Shown here piece after piece: positions 7,857-16,891 of a stretch of 64,000 nt of DNA; the first letter of the stretch is position 1; each line of letters starts with the position of its first letter. Source of the stretch: CAIKBL01 sp964555355 (GTDB lineage: Bacteria > Pseudomonadota > Gammaproteobacteria > Ga0077536); contig CAZKRY010000001.1 of NCBI GenBank assembly GCA_964555355.1, positions 346,380-410,379 on the forward strand, written 5' to 3'. The notes beneath the pieces are model-generated. The model made no database searches, had not been told where the DNA came from, and worked only from the letters and a program-made list of their open reading frames with translations. The position numbers were made by a program, and so were the translations under genes.

Positions 7857-9731
7857 ATGTGCGGAATTGCTGGGATTCTACACCTGGACGGCGCGCCCGC
7901 TTCGGTGACGTTGCTGCGCAGGATGACGGATTCAATCTCGCATCGTGGACCCGATGGCGAAGGTCATCACGTGGATGGGTCGCTCGCGCTAGGACATCGA
8001 CGCCTGTCAATCATCGACTTATCCGCTGCCGGCCATCAACCGATGGCGACACCCGATGGCCGCTACCTGCTTACCTACAACGGGGAGATCTACAACTTCC
8101 AGGAACTACGCACAGCGCTTGAAGCGCTGGGTCGCCAGTTCCGTTCGCGCACGGATTCCGAGGTGTTGCTAATGGGCTTCGCGGAGTGGGGGCTGCGCGT
8201 CCTGGACCGCCTGAACGGCATGTTTGCCTTTGCGATCTGGGACAAAGAAACCCGCACACTGACGCTTGCTCGTGACCGTTACGGTATCAAGCCGCTGTAT
8301 TGGGCAAAGGTTGGCGCAACGGTTCTGTTCGGCTCCGAGATAAAGGCGATCCTTGCCCACGGTGCTATCAGGGCAAAACTCGATGGACCGGGTCTCCTCG
8401 AATACTTCACTTTTCAGAACTTTTTCACCGACCATACGCTATTCGACGGAGTGCGATTGTTGCCAGCCGGCACCTATTTGCAAGTCCGCGCCGACGTGCG
8501 CTGGACGCCATCGCCGGTGCGTTATTGGGACTATGATTTCAATGAACCCCTCGAGCGCATATCCGACGCGGAATACCTCGAAGAACTCGACCGGCTCTTC
8601 AAGCAGGCAGTGAACAGGCAACTAGTCAGTGACGTTGAACTCGGCAGTTACCTGTCCGGCGGTATGGATTCGGGTTCCATCACGGCGATCGCGGCGAGAC
8701 AGATCCCTGATCTCAAGTCCTTCACGTGCGGTTTCGACCTACGCTCCGCGTCCGGCCTCGAACTGAACTTCGATGAGCGCCAAGCCGCCGAAGCGATGTC
8801 CTATGAATTTAAGACCGAACATTATGAGATGGTGCTCAAAGCCGGGGACATGGAGCGTGTAATCCCGCGGCTGGCTTGGCACTTGGAGGAACCGCGCGTT
8901 GGCCAGTGCTACCCAAACTTCTATGCCGCGCAACTGGCAAGCAAGTTCGTCAAGGTAGTGCTATCCGGCGCGGGCGGTGACGAGTTGTTCGGTGGTTATC
9001 CATGGCGCTACTACCGCGCCGTCGTCAACGACGATTTCGAACATTATATCGACAAGTATTATTCGTACTGGCAGCGCTTAGTCCCGAACAAGACCATAAA
9101 GCAGCTGTTCGCGCCAATCTGGAGCGACGTCAAGGACGTTTGGACACGTGATATTTTTCGCGATGTCTTCGGTCATCACGCCGCTTCGCTCACGCGGCCG
9201 GAAGATTACGTCAACCACTCGTTGTACTTCGAGGCGAAAACTTTCCTGCACGGATTATTGGTGGTGGAAGACAAGATGAGTATGGCGCATTCGCTCGAAA
9301 CGCGCGTGCCTTTCCTCGACAACGACCTCGTGGACTTCGCGACGCGCGTGCCGGTATCGCTGAAACTTGGCAACCTAGGCGAAGTGGTGAGACTCAACGA
9401 GAACGAGCCTTCGCACAAGACGACCAAGTACTATCAGAAAACCAATGATGGAAAACTTTTATTGCGAAAGATGATGTCGCGGCATATCCCGGCGGAGATC
9501 GCGGATCGTGAAAAGCAGGGGTTTTCCGCGCCCGATGCGAGTTGGTTCAAGGGAGAAAGCATCGACTACGTGAAACGCATGCTCTACCAGGGGCCGACAA
9601 GCCTCTACAAATTCCTCGATCGCGGTACCGTTCATGGCTTAGTCGATGAGCACCTCGAAGGTCACGAGAATCGGCGGCTGTTGATCTGGTCGTTGCTGAA
9701 TGTCGAGCAGTGGTGCAGGCATTACCTGTGA
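7857..9731 (+). CDS. asparagine-synthetase-like glutamine amidotransferase (AsnB/WbpS type)
   Basis: 624 residues. The N-terminal class II glutaminase domain starts MCGIAGI with Cys2 as nucleophile after Met removal, and has the RGPDGEGHH and LTYNGEIYN pockets. The C-terminal synthetase domain has the ATP pyrophosphatase loop SYLSGGMDSGSI and the SGAGGDELFGGYPWRYY segment. Stand-alone AsnB would fit, but the place inside a glycan operon beside WbpB/D/E-like genes suggests a WbpS-like job: amidating the C6 carboxylate of the uronic acid. It ends about 25 bp before the ABC permease. A second copy type lies at the far end of the locus. Confidence 0.85.
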   Translation: MCGIAGILHLDGAPASVTLLRRMTDSISHRGPDGEGHHVDGSLALGHRRLSIIDLSAAGHQPMATPDGRYLLTYNGEIYNFQELRTALEALGRQFRSRTDSEVLLMGFAEWGLRVLDRLNGMFAFAIWDKETRTLTLARDRYGIKPLYWAKVGATVLFGSEIKAILAHGAIRAKLDGPGLLEYFTFQNFFTDHTLFDGVRLLPAGTYLQVRADVRWTPSPVRYWDYDFNEPLERISDAEYLEELDRLFKQAVNRQLVSDVELGSYLSGGMDSGSITAIAARQIPDLKSFTCGFDLRSASGLELNFDERQAAEAMSYEFKTEHYEMVLKAGDMERVIPRLAWHLEEPRVGQCYPNFYAAQLASKFVKVVLSGAGGDELFGGYPWRYYRAVVNDDFEHYIDKYYSYWQRLVPNKTIKQLFAPIWSDVKDVWTRDIFRDVFGHHAASLTRPEDYVNHSLYFEAKTFLHGLLVVEDKMSMAHSLETRVPFLDNDLVDFATRVPVSLKLGNLGEVVRLNENEPSHKTTKYYQKTNDGKLLLRKMMSRHIPAEIADREKQGFSAPDASWFKGESIDYVKRMLYQGPTSLYKFLDRGTVHGLVDEHLEGHENRRLLIWSLLNVEQWCRHYL

Positions 9732-9755
9732 CCATGCGAAAGAACGGAATTCGAT

Positions 9756-10604
9756 ATGGAGTTTAGCCTCATAAACACACTGGCTCCGTCCTCAATCGCG
9801 CGCGCGTGCCGCGCAGCGTATATGACTTTAAGCGCAAATAGAGGCCTGGTTTTCGAGATGACTCGGCGAGACCTGAAGTCCCAATACGCCGGCCAAATTA
9901 TCGGGAATTGGTGGGTTGTGGCTCACCCTTTGTTTATGATGTCGCTCTACGTATTCGTGTTTGCGTACGTATTCAAAGTTAAACTGGGCGGGACTGTTGA
10001 TATGCCGCTCAGTTACACGGCATATATACTCAGCGGTCTAGTTCCATGGTTGAGTTTCAACCAATGCATGGCGCGGGCACCGGTTGTTTTGCCGGGCCAC
10101 GCCAATCTCGTTAAGCAGGTCGTGTTTCCTCTTGAAGTGCTACCCGCCACCGCAGTTCTACTCAATCTAATACCACTAGCAGTCGGTTTGGTCGTCCTTT
10201 TGGTACACGTGATATGGACGAACGGCCTCCCTCCAGCAACTTATTTGTTGCTGCCGTTGCTTGTTACGCTACAGATGATCGCAATGCTAGGTGTTTCATT
10301 TGCGCTTGCGGCACTTGGTCCATTTGCCCGAGATACGAAAGATATTGTTCAGATCTTCGCGTTAGCCGGCAATTACCTGATGCCGATTTTTTACCTTCCC
10401 GAATGGGTACCGAACGCCCTGCGGCCTCTGCTTTACCTGAATCCGTTTAGTTATCTCACCTGGTGTTATCAGGACGCGCTTTATTTTGGCCGTTTCGAAC
10501 ATCCGATTGCGTGGGTGGCGAACACCGTGGGCAGTTTTCTCGTTCTGGCATGGGGATACTCTATTTTCCGTAGACTTCGACCGTTCTTTGGAAGCGCATT
10601 ATGA
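9756..10604 (+). CDS. wzm: ABC-2 type polysaccharide export permease (Wzm)
   Basis: 282 residues with about six hydrophobic helices, for example ANYVFVF-like LYVFVFAYVF near residue 65, LVVLLVHVIW, and LLPLLVTLQMIAMLGVSFAL. The cytoplasmic start LVFEMTRRDLKSQYAGQIIGN is characteristic of TagG/Wzm-like exporters. It should form the inner-membrane channel that moves the lipid-linked glycan to the periplasm. The stop overlaps the ATPase start (ATGA). Base composition is lower in GC than the preceding genes. Confidence 0.9.
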   Translation: MEFSLINTLAPSSIARACRAAYMTLSANRGLVFEMTRRDLKSQYAGQIIGNWWVVAHPLFMMSLYVFVFAYVFKVKLGGTVDMPLSYTAYILSGLVPWLSFNQCMARAPVVLPGHANLVKQVVFPLEVLPATAVLLNLIPLAVGLVVLLVHVIWTNGLPPATYLLLPLLVTLQMIAMLGVSFALAALGPFARDTKDIVQIFALAGNYLMPIFYLPEWVPNALRPLLYLNPFSYLTWCYQDALYFGRFEHPIAWVANTVGSFLVLAWGYSIFRRLRPFFGSAL

Positions 10605-11878
10605 GTTCCAACGAACTTGCAATTTCAGTTTCGAATTTGTGTAAGGCATATAACGTCTATAATTCTCCGCGCGATTTTATTGTCGAGACGATTACATCAA
10701 AACCGCGCCACATTAAGCAGCTTGCACTTCGAGACGTATCTTTTGAGATCCGACGCGGAGAAATTGTAGGGATAATCGGATCGAACGGTGCCGGTAAGAG
10801 TACGCTGCTCAAAATCCTCGCGGGCACGTTAGACCGCACGAGCGGACAAGTCGCCGTTTACGGCAAGATTTCCGCAATTCTTGAGCTGGGCACTGGATTT
10901 CATCCTGATTTCACCGGGCGCGAGAACATCATTATCGGCGGAATGTGTTTGGGCATGACCCGAGAGGAAGCTATTCGAAAAGCGCCTTCGATCATTGAAT
11001 TCAGTGAGCTAGAGTCGGTAATCGATCAACCGTTTAAAACTTACTCTAGCGGTATGCAGGCGAGGCTGACATTTTCTACGGCGATCAGCATCGACCCAGA
11101 CATTCTGATAATCGATGAAGCCCTCGCAGCAGGTGACGCATATTTCGTTAGAAAATCTTTGGCGCGACTACGAGAGATATGCCGCTCGGGCGTGACCGTG
11201 TTGTTGGTGACACATTCAACCGACATAATCGCGACGTTGTGTCAACGCGCTATCTGGCTCGGAGATGGCACGATTCGCATGGAGGGCCCCGCAAAATCCG
11301 TTGCCAATGCTTATGAGTTAGATGTGGAACGACGAATTACTGCGGGATACAAAGACGCACAAGCAAGAACCTTCGCAAGTAAGGTAAGCGCTGACGGCGA
11401 AGCTTATAGCTTTCTACGCGCTGGGATCGATATCGTCCAATGCCGGGTAGAAGATTCAAATGGCCAGGAGCGAGAGTCATTCGCGCAAGGGGAGCCTCTA
11501 CGCATAGTCATTCGGTGGCGCGGACAATTTGACGGAACGTTACATCCAGTTATCGGTATACGATCAACTAGTGGAGTTGTAAGTGGTTTCGTTGGCTGCG
11601 AGCATGGTGTCTATCTGCGGACGCCCAGCGGAGAGGGTCTTATTGCACTGGATATAATCGATCCACTTTATGGTCTCGGCGAGTACTCGATCTCGCTTTC
11701 ACTAGTCCGCTCGGACCCCGTTCAAGCCTTAGAAGAGGAAGTGTGTTTCATTCGGAATGCAGCCAAATTCTACGTAAGGCGGCGATTTCCCCGAAGCTAT
11801 TGCTATGCGTACGAACCCCGTGTTCGCTGGCGAGATAGCGACGGATGCGAAATCTCTTCACTCGAAATTGAGGCATGA
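10601..11878 (+). CDS. wzt: ABC transporter ATPase with C-terminal Wzt-like glycan-binding domain
   Basis: 425 residues, much longer than a bare ATPase. Residues about 5-240 are the nucleotide-binding domain: Walker A GSNGAGKST (60-68), signature YSSGMQARL, Walker B DILIIDEALAAGD. Residues about 265-400 resemble the beta-sandwich Wzt C-terminal domain that recognises the finished non-reducing end of the polysaccharide and couples it to export. Presence of that domain implies a capped chain; the sulfotransferase or methyltransferases in the cluster could make the cap. It overlaps wzm by 4 bp. Confidence 0.9.
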   Translation: MSSNELAISVSNLCKAYNVYNSPRDFIVETITSKPRHIKQLALRDVSFEIRRGEIVGIIGSNGAGKSTLLKILAGTLDRTSGQVAVYGKISAILELGTGFHPDFTGRENIIIGGMCLGMTREEAIRKAPSIIEFSELESVIDQPFKTYSSGMQARLTFSTAISIDPDILIIDEALAAGDAYFVRKSLARLREICRSGVTVLLVTHSTDIIATLCQRAIWLGDGTIRMEGPAKSVANAYELDVERRITAGYKDAQARTFASKVSADGEAYSFLRAGIDIVQCRVEDSNGQERESFAQGEPLRIVIRWRGQFDGTLHPVIGIRSTSGVVSGFVGCEHGVYLRTPSGEGLIALDIIDPLYGLGEYSISLSLVRSDPVQALEEEVCFIRNAAKFYVRRRFPRSYCYAYEPRVRWRDSDGCEISSLEIEA

Positions 11879-11881
11879 CTC

Positions 11882-13504
11882 ATGAATAAATTTCCCGAAA
11901 ATATCCATCTGCGCGCGAGGTCAAACGAGTCGAGCTTAGCGTCAGGATTTTTGCGTGGCATGAGATGGTTTTCGAGCGCGTTCGCGAAAAAACCGAGAGC
12001 CGCGCGACTAATCGGATATCTTGTGGTCAGTAAACAGATTGATCAGTCGTACGAAGAGAAGCGGATCAAAAGAATTATTCACGAGTTACGCGCCAGTGGA
12101 ACTACTCAATTTGCGGCGAGTGAACTTACTGGAAATGCGCAAATAGATTCACTGTTCAATGAAGTAATCCCGCTGCAGAAACTACCGACCGAATACGCAA
12201 ATGATTTTGTCGTAATGTGTCCTACGAGTCAGTACCACGTCACGAACCTACATCTCAAAACAATGATTAGTGCTGCGCGCCTTAGCGGTAAAACATCTTG
12301 CTACCAGATCGTCGGCAGTGAATTTATAGGAAATATGGGATTGCACTTCTGCATAGCCGTTTTGGCGCCGCAATCCGCTAGCATTAATCCCGCCCGCTTG
12401 GGATATCTAAATTTTTGGAACGAGCAGACGCCATTCGACGATGAAACAACTGTAAATTGGCTGGAGATTTCCGACGCTGAGCTACGCGAAGCCTATCGAA
12501 GCTATGCAGAAATTGGTCGCCCTAAGACGGTTACCGTCGAACTCAATAGCACTTGTAACTTCAAATGCAGTTACTGCCCTTTCCACGGCGACGACACAGA
12601 GAATCCCCTCTATGTCGGCCCGAAGTTAGGACGCGAAATGTGCCTTGAAGACTTCGCCAAACAGGTTCGGTCTGTCGCTGAATGGAAAGATGAATTCGAT
12701 CCGCAGGTCGCAACTATTGCCCCGTTCTGGCGTGGCGAGTTTTTTATGGCGGGAAAATGGCAGGAAGCCCTCGCGGTGATAAAAGAGAACGGCCTACGCT
12801 CATATGTATGCACAAATGGCTCGGTGCTGCGAAGGGATATCGTCGACACATTAATGAAGACTGGCCTGCTAGATCATTTAACCATTAGCCTTGACGCGAC
12901 AGATGATGAACAGAACTGGGCTACACGTCGGAACGCAAAATTTGATCGTATTCAATCCATTATTGAATATGCGTTAAGTGAACGGGCTCGCTTGGCACGG
13001 CCGATGACGATCGCGCTTAACTTCACGATCGTCACCGAAAACAAGGAAGCTATCGAAGCCTACGTGGAGCAGTGGGGATCAAAAGTAGATTACATTTTGA
13101 TGGGACCGCGCCACAAAATGAATCCACAATCACTACATGGTGAATATGAGCAGGACTTGGTTCCATGGGAACAAGCGCCGATACCGATGCGGCGAGTTCC
13201 ATGCGTTTATCTGGTTAATACCATATCTGTGAATTGTGACCAGGAGATGCATCTGTGCGCCCCGTGCGGTTCGCAACGAATCGAAGTTGCTAACGTCTCA
13301 AAGCGTGGGATAGCCGTTGAACGAAGTGAGTCGGTAAAAGTGAAAGAAACCATTAAATCCTTTGAAGATGGGTCTTTCGAAAATAATGATTACTGTCGGA
13401 ATTGCAGCATGTGGCGATTCCACTTCCAGAGTAGAGAAGAGCGCATGGGCTACGCCTTTACGATGAACCCGCAGGCATGGACTATCACTCGTAAGCAGCT
13501 GTGA
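11882..13504 (+). CDS. radical SAM/SPASM protein with a novel N-terminal domain
   Basis: 540 residues. About 215 residues of unrecognised sequence come first, then the radical-SAM core with TCNFKCSYC (Cys225, Cys229, Cys232) for the 4Fe-4S cluster that cleaves S-adenosylmethionine. A Cys-rich C-terminus (CAPCGSQ and later CRNCSMW) fits a SPASM or twitch domain with auxiliary clusters. Such proteins modify peptides, sugars or bases by radical chemistry. Here it sits 3 bp after wzt and overlaps the methyltransferase, so a carbohydrate or amino-sugar substrate is likely but unproven. The gene is AT-rich compared with flanking regions. Confidence 0.8.
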   Translation: MNKFPENIHLRARSNESSLASGFLRGMRWFSSAFAKKPRAARLIGYLVVSKQIDQSYEEKRIKRIIHELRASGTTQFAASELTGNAQIDSLFNEVIPLQKLPTEYANDFVVMCPTSQYHVTNLHLKTMISAARLSGKTSCYQIVGSEFIGNMGLHFCIAVLAPQSASINPARLGYLNFWNEQTPFDDETTVNWLEISDAELREAYRSYAEIGRPKTVTVELNSTCNFKCSYCPFHGDDTENPLYVGPKLGREMCLEDFAKQVRSVAEWKDEFDPQVATIAPFWRGEFFMAGKWQEALAVIKENGLRSYVCTNGSVLRRDIVDTLMKTGLLDHLTISLDATDDEQNWATRRNAKFDRIQSIIEYALSERARLARPMTIALNFTIVTENKEAIEAYVEQWGSKVDYILMGPRHKMNPQSLHGEYEQDLVPWEQAPIPMRRVPCVYLVNTISVNCDQEMHLCAPCGSQRIEVANVSKRGIAVERSESVKVKETIKSFEDGSFENNDYCRNCSMWRFHFQSREERMGYAFTMNPQAWTITRKQL

Positions 13505-14343
13505 TGCTGTCTGCGCGAGGGAATTCTGATATGACAGCGAAAAATGAATGGAAAGCGTCCCTTCATTCTTTCTTCGATCAGAGAGGTGGGGAGTTATTGT
13601 CACATCCTACCTTGCAGGAGTTATGTTACGTGAGCGGTCGCGATCCGCGATTGTGGTCCGATCCCGTAATGTATGGCGATCTGATAAGAAGCATCGTTGA
13701 CAGTCTGAGTGTCAGCAAATCGGCTTCGATTCTGGAAGTCGGCTGCGCGGCCGGATTTATCGCCAACGGCGTCGCCCCACTAGTTAAAAACTATATTGGT
13801 ATCGACCTCGCGCGGAATGCTCTCGTTGCCGCAGGGAGGCTCGGTCTCCCCAATGCGGTGTTTAAGCATTCAGACGGAAGCTCCGTTCCACTTCAGAGTA
13901 GTTCCGTGGATGCGGCATTTTGTTACGACGTGGTAACCAACTTTCCCTCGTTCGACGACGTCGAGCCTCTAATTGCCGAAATGCTTAGAGTAGTTCGACC
14001 TGGTGGTAAGGTCATGATTGGTTCCGTGCCGGATGCAGCTTGCCGGGATGAATACGAGCAGCGGATACAAGAGGTGGCAAAAGAACTCGATGCTAAATTT
14101 GGTCCATCAGTACCACAAGTCAATGGTGTCAAGACGAATTCTCTCCTAAAGGGCGTGATTCGCCATTTATTTCGAAGACCGAGTGCACCGCCGCCGGCCA
14201 TCTTTTGCTACTACTTTAGTCGAGCAGACTTTAGGGCGGTTGCGCAGCGTTTCGGGGTACGGTTGGTGTTTGGTGAAATCCACGAGATGAATCCGTATCG
14301 AGGGCACCGCTTTAACGCAATTTTCCAACGTGTGGGGTCATGA
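13501..14343 (+). CDS. class I SAM-dependent methyltransferase
   Basis: 280 residues from GTG 13501 (ATG 13504 and ATG 13531 are in-frame alternatives). Motif I is SILEVGCAAGFIANGV near residue 80, followed by YIGIDLARNALVAAG (acidic ribose contact) and FCYDVVTNFPSFDD. The post-core LRVVRPGGKVMIGSVP strand is typical of Methyltransf_11/25-type proteins. It overlaps the radical-SAM stop codon, and its own stop overlaps the next gene, so translation of the three is probably coupled. It could methylate a sugar residue or the chain end. Confidence 0.85.
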   Translation: MMLSARGNSDMTAKNEWKASLHSFFDQRGGELLSHPTLQELCYVSGRDPRLWSDPVMYGDLIRSIVDSLSVSKSASILEVGCAAGFIANGVAPLVKNYIGIDLARNALVAAGRLGLPNAVFKHSDGSSVPLQSSSVDAAFCYDVVTNFPSFDDVEPLIAEMLRVVRPGGKVMIGSVPDAACRDEYEQRIQEVAKELDAKFGPSVPQVNGVKTNSLLKGVIRHLFRRPSAPPPAIFCYYFSRADFRAVAQRFGVRLVFGEIHEMNPYRGHRFNAIFQRVGS

Positions 14344-15464
14344 GGCCGATAGCCCATGCATTAATTGATGCGGTCGATTGGGAAAAGACTTGCGGACTTG
14401 CATCCGAAGCATGGCTTTTCCATCGATATGATTGGGTTGGAATAGAGGCGGACAATTGGGCGGAGTCAAATGCGTCATTCGCTCTCTTTGACAACCGAGG
14501 GATGATAGGAATTGCCCCGCTTTATGGCGTTGTTAGCGGCGACGAGCGCCTAGTACATTCCGGTATTCATCGCCATGCGGGCTTGGCACTAATCGATGGC
14601 TTGTCCCTCGGAGACCAGCGCGCCGCGCGCGATGCATACATCAAGAGAGTTTTACGGGTGGCGCGCGACTTCGGCGCACACCGGATCCAATTGAATGCGC
14701 ATAACCTGAGTCCGGCCATGCGCGAATTTCCCCGTGAAGAGATCCCGTTCTTCGTGCAGAACTATGGCTTTCATTCTGGCCTTGCCTTCGGTCCAACCGG
14801 GATCCAGGCCGCACCCGGCATGTCCACGTGCAATGCCGATCAAATCGTCGATCTAGCGCCCTCCGAAGATCAGTTGTTCGCAAATCTTGACGAGGCCTGC
14901 CGCCGGGCGGTCCGCAAGGCGCAAAAAAGCGGGTTGAGCGCGCGTGAGGCCACGCAGGAAAGCGACGTTCGGGCGTACTACGCGCTGGCAGAACTATCGG
15001 CACGTCGCACTGGCGAGACTTTGCCGCCATACGACTATTACGCACGCATCTGGAGAACGTTCCACGCCCGCGGTCATTGCCGTATTCTTTTCGCACAAAT
15101 AGGCGGAGAGCGTCTCGCGGCATTGATGCTGTTCGCGGATCGCGGCGCGATGAACTTCGCGGCGGGTGTCACGGCGCCGGAAGCGCTGCCGCTGCGCGCC
15201 AATGATTTCTTGCACTGGGAGGCCATCCGCCTCGCAAAACGCGAACGCCTTTCGCACTACCGCCTCGGTCCGATTTTCCCGGAGGTACCGTCGTCCTGGC
15301 CGATTGCCATGGTGTCGCGTTTCAAGGGCAAATTCGGTGGCCGCTCGGTGCCGATCGTTCAAGGCAGTTTTTTTCTCGACCCCGCGCGCTATCTGCAGCA
15401 GGGCATCGCGCAGTTGACCGCGCTGTGTTCGCAACCGCGCGACGAAGTCGTGCAGGATGACTGA
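14340..15464 (+). CDS. FemAB/GNAT-like acyltransferase
   Basis: 374 residues resembling the FemAB-like branch of the GNAT superfamily (BioF2-like acetyltransferase domain). Features are an early RYDWVGIEAD, LFDNRGMIGIAPLYG beta-hairpin, the NLDEACRRAVRKAQKSG segment common to these proteins, and a C-terminal YRLGPIFPEVPSSWPIAMVSRFKGKFGG. The likely role is N- or O-acylation of a sugar. The first 250 bp are AT-rich like the upstream genes, while the rest is GC-rich, so a recombination joint may lie inside the gene. A related gene is found at 18477. Confidence 0.7.
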   Translation: MRPIAHALIDAVDWEKTCGLASEAWLFHRYDWVGIEADNWAESNASFALFDNRGMIGIAPLYGVVSGDERLVHSGIHRHAGLALIDGLSLGDQRAARDAYIKRVLRVARDFGAHRIQLNAHNLSPAMREFPREEIPFFVQNYGFHSGLAFGPTGIQAAPGMSTCNADQIVDLAPSEDQLFANLDEACRRAVRKAQKSGLSAREATQESDVRAYYALAELSARRTGETLPPYDYYARIWRTFHARGHCRILFAQIGGERLAALMLFADRGAMNFAAGVTAPEALPLRANDFLHWEAIRLAKRERLSHYRLGPIFPEVPSSWPIAMVSRFKGKFGGRSVPIVQGSFFLDPARYLQQGIAQLTALCSQPRDEVVQDD

Positions 15465-15493
15465 CAGTTAGCACAACTGAGACGATTCGAAGT

Positions 15494-16891
15494 ATGAATT
15501 CCACCGACCACGACGCGGCGTTGGAACTGCTGAAGCATCTCGCGCGCGTATTCGGTCTCGCCCCAAGCGTGTTCGATTTGCAGCGCGCATGCGTCATCCG
15601 CGGAAATCTTGCCGCGACGGGCGAAATTTCCCCACGCTGCGAACTCATCGTTCTGCTGGCACCCGATGCCGCGGCCTGTGCACAGCTCGATCTGGTCGCT
15701 TCAGTGCACCCACCGATATCGGATTTGTTTGCGGTCAACGAACGACCCTCGTTGCGCATGTCGTCGCTGCACGGTTATCAAACTTTTGTTGACGATAAGG
15801 GACACTGTCGGCCAGTGGTGCGGGATGCCGCGGGTCGCAACGCATGGATCGAAGTTGAGCAGGGCGGCCGTCGCTGGCTCGTGGTTGGCACAGCGCTTGT
15901 GGCTGACCTCGAACGCTTTCGTCAGGGTGACCCTGCGCGAGCCAACGATCGTTCGCAGAGTGCGAAATGGGATTTTGCGTTCGAGCGCCCGAACTATCTG
16001 TTCGAGGCCCAGTTGCAGGGGCTCGATGCGCGCGTGCGCCACGCGGACTACTGGTGCGAAACGCTCGTCGGCGCGATTGCCGGCGCCATCCCGACAGCGC
16101 GAAGGCCGATCCTGCCGGGCGATGCACCGGGCGCGCTCGTGATCACCGGCGACGACGATCAGGCTTACCTCGAAAAATATGCGGCACAGCAGGAGGCGCT
16201 TGCAGGACTGCCAATTACCTATCTGATGCATCCGCTGACGCGACATGACCGCCAGAGCGCCAGGCGCATGTTTGGATGTCGACGAGTGGAACTCGGCATC
16301 CATCCGGACGCGCTCGAGACGCCTTCGGCGTATGGCTCTCGGCTCGATGAACAAGTCCGTTGGTTCGAGTCTCGTTTTGGCTTTAGAGCCACGAGCGTGC
16401 GCAATCACGGCTTTCTCAACGATGGGTATTGGGGACATCTACCCGCTTGGCAGACCGCAGGAATCCATATCAGCTCAAATATTCCGGGCTTGGACGGTAA
16501 TTTGTTGAACGCATCAATGTTGCCAGGGCGCGTACTGTTCGATGGCGTCTTGTCATCGCACTGGTCCGTTCTGACGACATTTGGCGACGGCATGGTGTTC
16601 GCGCTTGGCTTATCGGACATGGCGGCGTCGGCGCGCGTCGGCGACAGCGCCGCCGCGATCGTCGCGTCCCGCGTGCCGGGCGTCATCGTCGTAAATCTCC
16701 ATCCGCAGAACATTGACAGCACTCGACGGATTCACGATGTCCTGCGCGAGATTGCACAAATGGGCTTTGTAGCGTGGACGCTCGCCGATTGCTGGCGCTG
16801 GTTCAATGAACTTGATCGGCGCGAAACGCCGCGGCCGTTCCTACACCGAGCGGCAGTGACTGCGCGCAGTCTGTTGCGAGTAAGATCGTGA
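15494..16891 (+). CDS. divergent polysaccharide-deacetylase-like (NodB-fold) protein
   Basis: 465 residues. The first 190 residues are unrecognised. The C-terminal half looks like a NodB/CE4 fold: a metal-type acidic cluster ITGDDDQ (217-223), YLMHPLTRHD, LGIHPD (267-272), VRNHGF (302-307) and VVNLHPQN close to the end. The order of Asp, His-x-x-x-His-like and Arg/His motifs fits a metal-dependent deacetylase, but spacing is unusual, so catalysis is not certain. It may remove N-acetyl or O-acetyl groups from the glycan. The stop overlaps the glycosyltransferase start by 4 bp. Confidence 0.6.
   Translation: MNSTDHDAALELLKHLARVFGLAPSVFDLQRACVIRGNLAATGEISPRCELIVLLAPDAAACAQLDLVASVHPPISDLFAVNERPSLRMSSLHGYQTFVDDKGHCRPVVRDAAGRNAWIEVEQGGRRWLVVGTALVADLERFRQGDPARANDRSQSAKWDFAFERPNYLFEAQLQGLDARVRHADYWCETLVGAIAGAIPTARRPILPGDAPGALVITGDDDQAYLEKYAAQQEALAGLPITYLMHPLTRHDRQSARRMFGCRRVELGIHPDALETPSAYGSRLDEQVRWFESRFGFRATSVRNHGFLNDGYWGHLPAWQTAGIHISSNIPGLDGNLLNASMLPGRVLFDGVLSSHWSVLTTFGDGMVFALGLSDMAASARVGDSAAAIVASRVPGVIVVNLHPQNIDSTRRIHDVLREIAQMGFVAWTLADCWRWFNELDRRETPRPFLHRAAVTARSLLRVRS

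Noticed and set aside
15701..16438. 245-codon minus-strand frame
   Set aside because: Shadow of the deacetylase-like gene.
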